The notes under the pieces are model-generated. The model searched no databases. It was not told the DNA's origin and was given only the letters and a program-made list of their open reading frames with translations. The translations under genes and the position numbers were made by a program. 64,000 bases of DNA from an uncultured Lachnospiraceae bacterium (GTDB lineage: Bacteria; Bacillota; Clostridia; Lachnospirales; Lachnospiraceae), in assembly GCA_910579865.1 (NCBI GenBank), contig CAJTXA010000003.1, forward strand, positions 62,001 through 126,000, given 5' to 3'. Shown here one piece after another: positions 42,432 to 51,009 of the stretch. The number at the start of each line of letters is the position of its first letter. Positions within the stretch are counted from its first letter, which is position 1.

Positions 42432-44228
42432 ATGTTTCGTTCTATAAAAGCCAAAATTACAATTATTTCCGTATTTCTCTCGCTGACAATTACTTTGTTA
42501 GCGGTATCCTTTTTTTACTATATTTTTGACTCCAATTTAAAAAAGAATTTGATTCGTTCTACCGAATTTGGTTTACAGATGATGATGAACACGATAACAG
42601 AACATATGAACCAGCTTCTCTATCTATCTGATTGGGGAAATTATGCTGAATTTATTTACCAATTTTTAACATCTGATTCCGAAAATAAATTAGTAAAATT
42701 AAATGCCTACCAACGAATGAAAGAAGAATATGATACCAATAAGGCAAATGACTACCTTCTTCGTTTTATGATTGGAAATCAAACCGACAACTTTATTCAA
42801 GAAGTAAAATTTGTTGTTGATGGTTCTAGTAAAGATTATCAAAAAGCAACACAAAATAACTATTTCTCCAAATTACTTTGTTCTCCTTCCCTTACTTGGA
42901 TTGGCTTTATAGAAGATCCTCTTTCTCCTTTTGAAACCCGTCAAGTCATTCCAGTCATTCGTCCTATTTATAATCGTTATAATACCTCCATCGTTGGCTG
43001 GACTTATCTAACCATTTCTTCTACTCTTCTGTCCGATGTCCTCTCTCAATATCCAATTGCAGAAGACAGCCAACTTTTTATTACTTTTGGTGAAAAAACG
43101 TATCAATACAAAAATAAGCACTTTATAGAATATACTTTCTCTGATATACAGCCAATTACTTCCACTGGCCTTTATAAAGGAACCCTTCTATATCGGGTTA
43201 CTACTTTTGACGGTAATCGGGTTACTTTAGTTAGTTACCCCTCCTCTTTAGACGGCTGGTATCTCTCTAAAAGTATTTCTGATACAGAATTACACAGTCA
43301 GAAAAAAAACTACTATCTGATTTTGCTTATTATCTTACTGATTAGTCTTTCTCTTTGTGTGCTTTTGATGTTTTCTCTCAATCACATAATCAATCGCCCA
43401 GTTGCCCAACTTCAAAAAAAAATGCAAGAAATTTCAAATGGCAATTTTTCTTATGAAGCAGCAATAGAATGGAATAACGAATTTGGCGAAATTGGAAAAG
43501 GAATTAATTCTCTTTCTACAAATGTAGTTCAGTTAATGGAACATCGAATTGCTGTAGAAAAACAGCAAAAAGAGTTAGAATACCAAGTATTGCAAAGTCA
43601 AGTAAATCCACACTTTCTTTACAATACATTAAACTCTATCAAGTGGATGGCAACGATTCAAAATGCAACTGGAATCGCTGAAATGACAACTGCGCTTTCT
43701 CGTCTATTAAAAAGTATCTCTAAGGGAACTAGACAGGTGATTCCCATTCGAGAAGAACTAGAACTTTTAAAGAATTATATTTTAATTCAGCAATACCGCT
43801 ATGGTGGTATTATTACAGTTACTTATAAAATCGAAGAAGAGCTTCTTTCCTATCAGATTCCAAAATTTACACTACAGCCAATTGTAGAAAATGCAATGTT
43901 TCATGGGATTGAAGCAAAAGGAGGTTCTGGTGAAGTAAAGATCGCTATTTTTTCAAATACTTGGTATAATCAACCTGGAATTTGCATTGAAGTTACAGAC
44001 AATGGGATTGGTATGGCGCCAGAATTGATTGAACAAGTTCTTTCAGAACCGACCCAACAAATGCAGTATGACTTTTTTCGCAAAATTGGTATCTATAACG
44101 TAAACAAACGAATTCAATTCTACTTTGGAGAACATTATGGGATATCGATTCAAAGTGAACTTGGTAAATTTACAACTATGCAAATTCAGCTTCCCTGTCA
44201 AGATGCTGTTATAACACCTTCTTCCTAA
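42432..44228 (+). CDS. YesM-type sensor histidine kinase
   Basis: Membrane kinase sensing an extracellular sugar signal. 598 residues: membrane segment 1 (about 8-30), large extracellular sensor domain (about 31-290), membrane segment 2 (about 293-316), HAMP domain (about 317-370), His_kinase domain with QSQVNPHFLYNTL (phosphorylated His394) and an ATPase domain with QPIVENAMFHGIE and DNGIGM. GAGAGGAT precedes the ATG. Followed 52 bases later by its AraC-type response regulator. This pair type usually controls the adjacent carbohydrate ABC transporter. Confidence 0.94.
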   Translation: MFRSIKAKITIISVFLSLTITLLAVSFFYYIFDSNLKKNLIRSTEFGLQMMMNTITEHMNQLLYLSDWGNYAEFIYQFLTSDSENKLVKLNAYQRMKEEYDTNKANDYLLRFMIGNQTDNFIQEVKFVVDGSSKDYQKATQNNYFSKLLCSPSLTWIGFIEDPLSPFETRQVIPVIRPIYNRYNTSIVGWTYLTISSTLLSDVLSQYPIAEDSQLFITFGEKTYQYKNKHFIEYTFSDIQPITSTGLYKGTLLYRVTTFDGNRVTLVSYPSSLDGWYLSKSISDTELHSQKKNYYLILLIILLISLSLCVLLMFSLNHIINRPVAQLQKKMQEISNGNFSYEAAIEWNNEFGEIGKGINSLSTNVVQLMEHRIAVEKQQKELEYQVLQSQVNPHFLYNTLNSIKWMATIQNATGIAEMTTALSRLLKSISKGTRQVIPIREELELLKNYILIQQYRYGGIITVTYKIEEELLSYQIPKFTLQPIVENAMFHGIEAKGGSGEVKIAIFSNTWYNQPGICIEVTDNGIGMAPELIEQVLSEPTQQMQYDFFRKIGIYNVNKRIQFYFGEHYGISIQSELGKFTTMQIQLPCQDAVITPSS

Positions 44229-44280
44229 TGAAACAATACCATTTCCTAAAAATTATAGAAAATCAAGAGGATTTTAAATT

Positions 44281-45891
44281 ATGTACAAATTATTAATTGT
44301 TGATGATGAACCACTCGTGCAAATTGGTGTTTCTTCTATGTTAGACTGGAACAGTTATCAAATAACAATCTGTGGTACCGCTTCAAATGGAGAAATCGCT
44401 CGTCGTATGATTGAAGAAGAAATACCTGATTTAGTTATCTGCGATATTAAAATGCCTGTAATGGATGGACTAGAGCTTTTAAAATACTGTCGTGAAACCT
44501 ATGGCGAGCTTCCTGTTTTTTTGATTCTTACTAGTTATGAAGAATTTCAGCTTGCGAAAGAAGCGTTAAAATATGGGGTTTTAGATTATCTTGTTAAATT
44601 AGAACTCGATAAAGAAACACTAAGTGCTGCTATTCAAAGAGCTTTAGATTTTCTGGATAAACATCAGCCTTCTGATATGCTATCTACCGATAAAAAAACA
44701 GATATTCAAGGGGAACTTGATAAATTTTTTATTCGACTTTTGCATAACCTTTTTGAAGATGAAACCCAGTTTGCTTTGGAAGTAAAAGAACTCCATCTCG
44801 ATTTTTCTGCTCCTTATTATACGGTTTGTTATTGTCAAATTAAAAATTATGCTCTTTCAGAGCAAGAGAATAAAGAACTATTCCAGCTTTATTATAGTAC
44901 AATACAAATGGTACGAGAAATTATTGCAAAATATTTAAACTGTTCAATCACTGGATTAGATATGAAACATTTCAGCATTATAATTCCTTTAGAAGAAGCT
45001 GCTTTTTATGGAGAAATTCTTTCTTTTGCTCTTCATAAAACTTTTTTAATGGTACAGAATTACTTTAATGTTACCATTCTTACAAGTGTAGGAAGCCTTT
45101 GTAAATCGCCTTTTCAAATCGCACAATCCTATCAAGATGCCAGACAGATTGCCTCTCTTGCTACATTAGAAGAGCCAATTCTATTTTATGATCTACTAAA
45201 AGAAGCAGCCCCCGACCGCAATGCCTTTAATCTTTCTCTTTTTAAAGATGGAATTGTACGAGCATTTGATGAACTTGATACCAAAAGTTTAAAAGAAATT
45301 TTTGAAGAAATTATTTCTCTTTTTGCTGCAAATCCAACCCACTATCTGCAAGCAATGGATGCTGCTTCCAATATTCTTTATCTTACGATTAGCTTACTGC
45401 CAGATGGTCATAATCTAGTAAATCAAATTTTTGCAGATTATCCAGATGGATATCGTTCTCTTTATCGGCTTACTGCAACAGAACCACTCCTTGACTGGTT
45501 GGAATTCTTTCAAGAACAACTCTGTTTTCAACTAGAGGAACGAAAAAAAAATTATAGAAATCCAATTGTAGCCAATGTTCAACACTATATTACAGAACAT
45601 ATCGAAGAACGTCTTACTTTAAATAATGTAGCCTCTTCTTTTGGAGTCAGTCCCAATTATTTAAGTCAATTATTTAAAAAATATTCTGAAATTGGATTTT
45701 CTGAATATATCTCACAGCAAAAAATCGCACGAGCAAAAGAATTTATGGCAGAAGGAAATCTAAAAATATATGAAATTGCAGAAAGACTTGGATTTGAAAG
45801 TGCCTTTTATTTTAGTAAAGTTTTTAAAAAAGTAACTGGTCTGGCACCTAGAGATTATGTACAGACTTTGCATATTTTTATGGATGAATAA
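44281..45891 (+). CDS. YesN-type AraC response regulator
   Basis: Activator of the neighbouring transporter and lyase genes, by family analogy. 536 residues: receiver domain (1-120) with acidic pocket VDDEP and phosphorylated D55 in VICDIKMPVMDG, a variable middle domain (about 150-420), and two AraC helix-turn-helix motifs at the C-terminus (LNNVASSFGVSPNYLSQLFK and IYEIAERLGFESAFYFSKVF). Likely binds the tandem repeat at 42291-42324. The lyase gene follows 23 bases later. Confidence 0.94.
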   Translation: MYKLLIVDDEPLVQIGVSSMLDWNSYQITICGTASNGEIARRMIEEEIPDLVICDIKMPVMDGLELLKYCRETYGELPVFLILTSYEEFQLAKEALKYGVLDYLVKLELDKETLSAAIQRALDFLDKHQPSDMLSTDKKTDIQGELDKFFIRLLHNLFEDETQFALEVKELHLDFSAPYYTVCYCQIKNYALSEQENKELFQLYYSTIQMVREIIAKYLNCSITGLDMKHFSIIIPLEEAAFYGEILSFALHKTFLMVQNYFNVTILTSVGSLCKSPFQIAQSYQDARQIASLATLEEPILFYDLLKEAAPDRNAFNLSLFKDGIVRAFDELDTKSLKEIFEEIISLFAANPTHYLQAMDAASNILYLTISLLPDGHNLVNQIFADYPDGYRSLYRLTATEPLLDWLEFFQEQLCFQLEERKKNYRNPIVANVQHYITEHIEERLTLNNVASSFGVSPNYLSQLFKKYSEIGFSEYISQQKIARAKEFMAEGNLKIYEIAERLGFESAFYFSKVFKKVTGLAPRDYVQTLHIFMDE

Positions 45892-45914
45892 ACAATATTT
45901 TAGGAGGATTTTTT

Positions 45915-47786
45915 ATGTTTTTCGAAAAAGCAACCAAATTTCACAATACCTTAAAAAGCCTTACCCTATTTCCTTCTTCTTTAGAGAAGACAATTTGGGA
46001 AACCCTTCCTACAGAATGGAAAAATTCCCTTATTCAAGCAGGTCAAAAACGACTTGGATGGAAATTTTCTCCAATTCCTGCCACCCTTTTTATGGACTTT
46101 GGAAGAAATGGAAATCGTGTACGGTTGGAAACCATTTATTTTGAAAAACGATATGTCTTAGCTGATTTAGTTCTAGCAGAATGTATAGAGGGAAATGGTC
46201 GATTTCTAGATGATATTGTTAATGGTATTTTTTCAATTTGTGAAGAAAGTGCTTGGCAGCTTCCTGCTCACAATACCTATATTCGGGACACTCCACAGGA
46301 ATTACTCCCCGATATTACAAGACCCATCTTAGATTTATTTGCCTGTGAAACGGGAGCAATTTTAGCTGTTACATATGCTCTTTTAAAAGATTCTTTGGAT
46401 CGTATCCATCCCTTTATCTGCTCGAATCTTTTAGACTGCCTAAAACATAGAATTCTCCTTCCCTATCTAAAAGAACATTTTTGGTGGATGGGGCAAGGGG
46501 AAGAACCTATGTGTAATTGGACAGTCTGGTGTACACAAAACATTCTACTCACAGCATTTTTAATACCAGAACCATTTCCTTCTGTTCGGCAACAAGTATT
46601 TCATAAAGCTTGCCAAAGTATCGATTACTTTCTAAAAGATTATGGAGAAGATGGTTGTTGTGAAGAAGGCGCTCAATATTATCGTCATGCTGGATTATGC
46701 CTATTTAATTCACTAGAAATATTAAATAATATTACAAACGATTTCTTTTCTGATCTCTATAAAAACTCGAAAATCATACAGATTGCAGAATATATTTTAA
46801 ACGTACATATTGATGATATCTATTATGTAAATTATGCAGATTGTTCTCCTGTTGCTGGATTTTCTGGTGTACGAGAATTTTTATTTGGAAAGCGAATTGG
46901 CAATCGAAATATGATGAATTTTGCAGCAAAAGATTTTCGTAAAAATCCTGATCCACTCCTTTCAAAAGAAATCAATCTTTTCTATCGTGTTCAAAATACA
47001 CTCACTTATTCTGAAATTATGGCATTTGATACTTCTTGTCCTGTTCTATACCAAGATATTTTCTATCCAAGTGTAGGGGTTTTTATTGCACGAGATAATT
47101 CTAATCCTGCCCTTATAAAAAACCCAACCCAATACTATCTGGCAATGAAAGCAGGAGACAACAATGACAGCCATAATCACAATGATACTGGCAGCTTTAC
47201 TATCTATAAAAATGGACTTCCATTCTTTATTGACATTGGAGTAGAAACCTATACCAAAAAAACATTTTCTCCTCAACGTTATGAGCTTTGGGCTATGCAA
47301 TCCCAATACCATAACCTTCCTACTATCAACCAAATTCAACAAAAAGCAGGAGCCAGTTATCGAGCAGTCCATACAAACTATCAGCTTGGTGAAAAAATTT
47401 GTTCTATTTGCATGGATATTGCTCCTGCCTATCCAAAAGAAGCCAAAATCGCTTCTTATATTCGAAATGCTACTTTAATAAAAGGAGAAAAAATCTGTAT
47501 TACCGACCAATTTCAATTTACCGAAGAAGGAGAACATCAAATTTTTCTATCCTTTTTAACTTATGAAAAACCAACTCTTTTGGATAACCTTGTACTTCCT
47601 ACAAAAAAAATTTGCCTTTCGATTGGCTTACTTGGAAGTTTCACACTTTTAGGAATCACTTCTATCCAGATAGAAGAAATTCCAATCACCGATGAACGAT
47701 TAAAAACTGCTTGGAAACATGAAATTTATCGAATTATCGCAACGGCTGACTGCCAAGCAAAAAAAGTTGAAATAGAATTTTTATAA
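45915..47786 (+). CDS. Heparinase II/III-family protein (second lyase of the locus)
   Basis: 623-residue cytoplasmic protein with an alpha-helical toroid and a C-terminal beta-sandwich. FWWMGQGEEPMCNWTVWCTQN and DGCCEEGAQYYRHAG belong to the toroid; NDSHNHNDTGSFTIYKNG, FFIDIGVETY and MQSQYHNLPTIN are the family's His/Asn/Tyr-rich sandwich motifs. AGGAGG lies before the ATG. It shares only the domain plan with the lyase at 35.4 kb, so the two probably cut different linkages. No signal peptide. Third gene of the kinase-regulator operon; placing an enzyme behind its regulator suggests it is needed early or at basal level. Confidence 0.86.
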   Translation: MFFEKATKFHNTLKSLTLFPSSLEKTIWETLPTEWKNSLIQAGQKRLGWKFSPIPATLFMDFGRNGNRVRLETIYFEKRYVLADLVLAECIEGNGRFLDDIVNGIFSICEESAWQLPAHNTYIRDTPQELLPDITRPILDLFACETGAILAVTYALLKDSLDRIHPFICSNLLDCLKHRILLPYLKEHFWWMGQGEEPMCNWTVWCTQNILLTAFLIPEPFPSVRQQVFHKACQSIDYFLKDYGEDGCCEEGAQYYRHAGLCLFNSLEILNNITNDFFSDLYKNSKIIQIAEYILNVHIDDIYYVNYADCSPVAGFSGVREFLFGKRIGNRNMMNFAAKDFRKNPDPLLSKEINLFYRVQNTLTYSEIMAFDTSCPVLYQDIFYPSVGVFIARDNSNPALIKNPTQYYLAMKAGDNNDSHNHNDTGSFTIYKNGLPFFIDIGVETYTKKTFSPQRYELWAMQSQYHNLPTINQIQQKAGASYRAVHTNYQLGEKICSICMDIAPAYPKEAKIASYIRNATLIKGEKICITDQFQFTEEGEHQIFLSFLTYEKPTLLDNLVLPTKKICLSIGLLGSFTLLGITSIQIEEIPITDERLKTAWKHEIYRIIATADCQAKKVEIEFL

Positions 47787-47788
47787 AA

Positions 47789-47843
47789 AACACCAAGAAT
47801 CTGCAAAAATATAGTGTTTATGCCGATTCTTGGTGTTCTTTTT
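47789..47843 (+). terminator. Terminator of the kinase-regulator-lyase operon
   Basis: AACACCAAGAATC and its perfect complement (47825-47837) followed by a T run; the 23-base loop is long. Confidence 0.88.
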
Positions 47844-47872
47844 ATTCCCCTGTCCACTCCCTCGTCTACTTG

Positions 47873-48010
47873 TCAGCATAATGGTAATAAAAATAACTTA
47901 TAATTTATGCCCGTGTAACCATGATGAGTATTAAAATACTGATACACTATACTCCGTTCTGCTCTTGTTGGAGGATGAATTCGCATCATCAGCGTTTTAT
48001 GCTCGCCCAT
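47873..48010 (-). CDS. Possible 45-residue ORF downstream of the DIP1984-like gene
   Basis: An ORF starting 27 bases after the DIP1984-like stop, on the same strand. The product starts MGEHKTLMMRIHPPTRAER, has a Tyr-rich middle (IVYQYFNTHHGYTG) and ends in a hydrophobic LFLLPLC. The local base composition is more GC-rich than the intergenic DNA around it. The upstream AGGTAG is a weak ribosome binding site. I do not recognise it; it may be a small protein, a remnant of a longer gene, or chance. Confidence 0.35.
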   Translation of the reverse strand: MGEHKTLMMRIHPPTRAERSIVYQYFNTHHGYTGINYKLFLLPLC

Positions 48011-48037
48011 ATAGACTACCTATCGTTTTTCTTTGTT

Positions 48038-48493
48038 TTATTCTATTAAATCTACAGACCAATTAAGAGTTTGAATTTTCACATCTAATAATCGGATCTC
48101 TTGAGAAATTTGATCCACTTGTTTCTGAAGTTCCTGTACATTGACTGTACTAAAAATTCGAATTTCCTTATTAGAATAACGTTCAATCTTCTGACTTGCT
48201 TCCTGTAAAAAGCCACGTAGAATGGAAGCCTTTAAACTAAGTGTATCTTTTCTTGCAATCATCTCTGTTAAGGTTTGTTCTTCTGATTTTATTTTACTAT
48301 TTGTTAAATTAATTTTTGTAATTAATTGCTGCAATTCCTCTGTATTTCTATCCAATTCTTTCAATAATTCTTTTGGATCTTCTGCTGGTATATCACCCTC
48401 TTGTACTTTAGCATTTAAACCTAAACGAGTACCTATCTGTGAAATTCTTTTTTGTAAATCTGCTCGCAAATGAAGTGCCTCTGCCAATTTCAT
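48038..48493 (-). CDS. DIP1984-like coiled-coil protein of unknown function
   Basis: 151 residues from the ATG at 48493 (GGAGGG upstream). Begins MKLAEALHLRADLQKRI and is predicted almost entirely helical, with heptad-like stretches (ELDRNTEELQQLITKINLTNSKI; VQELQKQVDQISQEIRLLDVKI) that point to a coiled coil. The N-terminal block and the RGFLQEASQKIERYS segment match my memory of the DIP1984 family, whose function is not established. No signal peptide or membrane segment. Monocistronic, or followed by the small ORF at 47873. Confidence 0.75.
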   Translation of the reverse strand: MKLAEALHLRADLQKRISQIGTRLGLNAKVQEGDIPAEDPKELLKELDRNTEELQQLITKINLTNSKIKSEEQTLTEMIARKDTLSLKASILRGFLQEASQKIERYSNKEIRIFSTVNVQELQKQVDQISQEIRLLDVKIQTLNWSVDLIE

Positions 48494-48535
48494 CGTCCTT
48501 TTCCCTCCCTTTCTTTTTTCGCTAAACAAGTCCAA

Positions 48536-48925
48536 ATTTATCTTTCACCGATTTTACCATATTTTTCTATCATCTTCAACCATTTTACTAAACTTTTCTA
48601 GTCTAAAAATTCTTGCTATACTTATCTGAGTAAATAAAGTATAATAAAGCTAATAGCAAAGCATAACTGCTTTTTTGAATATTAGACAGGAAGAAATCAT
48701 TTGGAAAACAGCCCTTTTGGATGTAAGAAAAAATGTACATTGACAGCAAACTCTTAAAATGCTATGCTGATTTTAAGTTATTTGTAACCATTCCAACTAA
48801 TTTGTTATAGGTTGTTTTACATATTAAAATGCAAAATTTTGTAATTAATAGAATATTCTTGCAATCAATAAAGATACAAGGAGGGATACAAATTAGTTTG
48901 GATTATTATAAAGAGGAGGACGAAA
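48536..48925 (+). other. Intergenic region with chemoreceptor leader
   Basis: About 390 AT-rich bases. It contains the promoter at 48740-48768 and a leader of about 150 bases. A second ribosome-binding-like AAGGAGGG occurs about 45 bases before the chemoreceptor start, followed by a TTG-initiated 18-codon acidic reading frame that overlaps the gene. No known riboswitch was recognised. Confidence 0.45.
48740..48768 (+). promoter_or_regulatory. Promoter of the chemoreceptor gene
   Basis: TTGACA (48740-48745) - 17 bases - TATGCT (48763-48768). A sigma-A type site rather than the sigma-D type often found for motility genes. Confidence 0.7.
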
Positions 48926-50947
48926 ATGAAAAAGAAACAAAACAAAAATCTTAAAGCAGTAGAAGTTGAAAAAATACAAAACGCAGAGCAAACCTTACAA
49001 AAACATTTGGTTTTTCAGGTCGCACGTCTATTTCTAATTTTAGTTATTACACTTATTATTGTATCTGGAACATTTATGTATTTTAGTAATATGAACACAT
49101 TACATGAAATAACAAGTGTCGCATTAAACTCAACCTCCTCTGCAGTTGAACAAACATTACACACGCTAGAAGTAAATGCAATAAATGTAGCTACTTTGGA
49201 AACTATCAGAGATACTGAAGCATCCAAAGAAGAAAAACTAAAGGCAATGGAAGGAGTTCGGCTGCAGAATCATTATGATGAAGTTGGATTTGTAGAATTA
49301 AATGGAATGGGTTACTCGAATTATGGAGATTTTGACTTTAATGACCAGCTCCATTTTCAAACCACATCAAAAGGCGATGTCTTTGTAGGTGAGCCAATTA
49401 TTAATCGTCTCAATGGTGATATTATTATTATATCAGGTTCTCCTGTTTATAATGACAATAAAATTGTTGGTACTGTATATATTGTAGATTTAATTTCATC
49501 TGTCAATGATAAAATTGGAGAAATTACCTTTGGAAAAACAGGTCATGCCTATATTATCAATAAAGAGGGAACTGTTATCTTCCATAGAGATGAGCAAAAA
49601 ATCGCTGAACAAACAAATGCTCTGCAAGAAACAGATAAGAAAAATGCCTCACTTGCAAAAGCAACCAAAAAAATTCTTGCCAGTACAACAGGAGGTATCA
49701 TTACCTATCGCCAAAATGGGAAAACTATGTTTGCTGCATACTGCCCAGTAAAAGATCATGCCGATTGGCGTTTGATTATTACTGCACCAAACAGTGAATT
49801 TACTTCTATTATTTCTATTTCGGTACTGGTTAATACCATACTTGGTATCCTTATTTTAGTAATTACTATTTTACTAATGATACGTTTAATCAAAAACATT
49901 GTGGATCCAATCGATTCTGTAACAAAACGTCTGGTAAAGCTTGCAAAAGGAGATTTAAAAACACCTGTTGAGGTAATCGATACAAAAGATGAGCTTTCCA
50001 TTCTTTCTGGAAACTTAGAGAATACGATTCAAAGCTTAAATCTATATATTTCCGATATTACTAGAGTACTTTCACAGTTATCTGTTGGAAATCTAGATAT
50101 ACAAACAGAAGCTAGTTTTGCAGGAGATTTTGTTAGTTTAAAAGAATCCATTGATACTATTATTTGTTCTCTTAATGAAACCATGGCACAAATGAACAAT
50201 GCTGCAGATCTTGTAGCTGATCATTCCAACAGCACTTCACAAGGAGCTAAAAATTTAGCAGATAGTACGACTGACCAGGCCAGTGTATTAGAAGAACTGG
50301 CTACAAGTATCACAAATGTTTCCGATCAAGTAAAACTTACAGCCGACAATGCTACTAGAGCAAGTCAGCGTTCCCTAGAGGCAAAGAAAAATGTAGAATC
50401 CTGTAACCTGCAAATGCAGTCTATGATTCATGCAATGGAAGATATTAAAGAGGGCTCCGCAAAAATCGGTGATATTATTAAAAATATTGAAACAATCGCT
50501 GAACAGACAAATCTACTATCCTTAAATGCTGCAATTGAAGCAGCACGTGCTGGGGAGGCTGGAAGAGGCTTTTCTGTTGTTGCAGAGGAAGTACGCAGTC
50601 TTGCGGAAGAAAGTGCAAAAGCTGCCCAAAATACAGCAAAACTTATTATCAAATCTATTGAAACCGTAGAAAATGGAACAAACATTGTCAATGAAACAGC
50701 CAAATCTCTTACACAGGTGGTAAATAACACCAGTGACATTACTAATATCATTGCAGAAATCGCAGATGCAGCAAGAGACCAAGCAACTGCAATTGAGCAA
50801 ATTAATGCTGGATTTGAACAGATGTCTGATGCAGTTACAACAAACTCTATGACTGCACAAGAAAGTGCCTCCTCCAGTGAAGAATTGGCAGCACAGGCAC
50901 AAAATCTAAAAGAACTGATTGGTCGTTTTTCCTTAAAAAATTCCTAA
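48926..50947 (+). CDS. Methyl-accepting chemotaxis protein with Cache sensor
   Basis: Transmembrane chemoreceptor signalling to CheA. 673 residues: membrane segment 1 (about 32-55), dCache-type extracellular sensor (about 60-290; GTVYIVDLI and GHAYIINKEGTVIFH are typical), membrane segment 2 (about 295-320), HAMP (about 320-372), a second HAMP-like stretch and the signalling domain with EQTNLLSLNAAIEAARAGEAGRGF at the tip. AGAGGAGG stands before the ATG. Complete, unlike the receptor remnant at 9.5-10.8 kb. No other chemotaxis or flagellar gene is nearby. Confidence 0.94.
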   Translation: MKKKQNKNLKAVEVEKIQNAEQTLQKHLVFQVARLFLILVITLIIVSGTFMYFSNMNTLHEITSVALNSTSSAVEQTLHTLEVNAINVATLETIRDTEASKEEKLKAMEGVRLQNHYDEVGFVELNGMGYSNYGDFDFNDQLHFQTTSKGDVFVGEPIINRLNGDIIIISGSPVYNDNKIVGTVYIVDLISSVNDKIGEITFGKTGHAYIINKEGTVIFHRDEQKIAEQTNALQETDKKNASLAKATKKILASTTGGIITYRQNGKTMFAAYCPVKDHADWRLIITAPNSEFTSIISISVLVNTILGILILVITILLMIRLIKNIVDPIDSVTKRLVKLAKGDLKTPVEVIDTKDELSILSGNLENTIQSLNLYISDITRVLSQLSVGNLDIQTEASFAGDFVSLKESIDTIICSLNETMAQMNNAADLVADHSNSTSQGAKNLADSTTDQASVLEELATSITNVSDQVKLTADNATRASQRSLEAKKNVESCNLQMQSMIHAMEDIKEGSAKIGDIIKNIETIAEQTNLLSLNAAIEAARAGEAGRGFSVVAEEVRSLAEESAKAAQNTAKLIIKSIETVENGTNIVNETAKSLTQVVNNTSDITNIIAEIADAARDQATAIEQINAGFEQMSDAVTTNSMTAQESASSSEELAAQAQNLKELIGRFSLKNS

Positions 50948-50973
50948 AAATATATTGTTTTTTACCAATATTT

Positions 50974-51003
50974 AGGCGCCTTATCCTAGGGCGCCTTTCT
51001 TCT
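50974..51003 (+). terminator. Terminator between the chemoreceptor and CDF genes
   Basis: AGGCGCC - 9 bases - GGCGCCT followed by TTCTTCT, between two convergent genes. Confidence 0.8.
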
Positions 51004-51009
51004 CCAAAC

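Noticed and set aside
47940..47960. GTATTAAAATAC palindrome as an operator
   Set aside because: Short AT palindromes are expected by chance in this genome, and it falls within the small candidate ORF.
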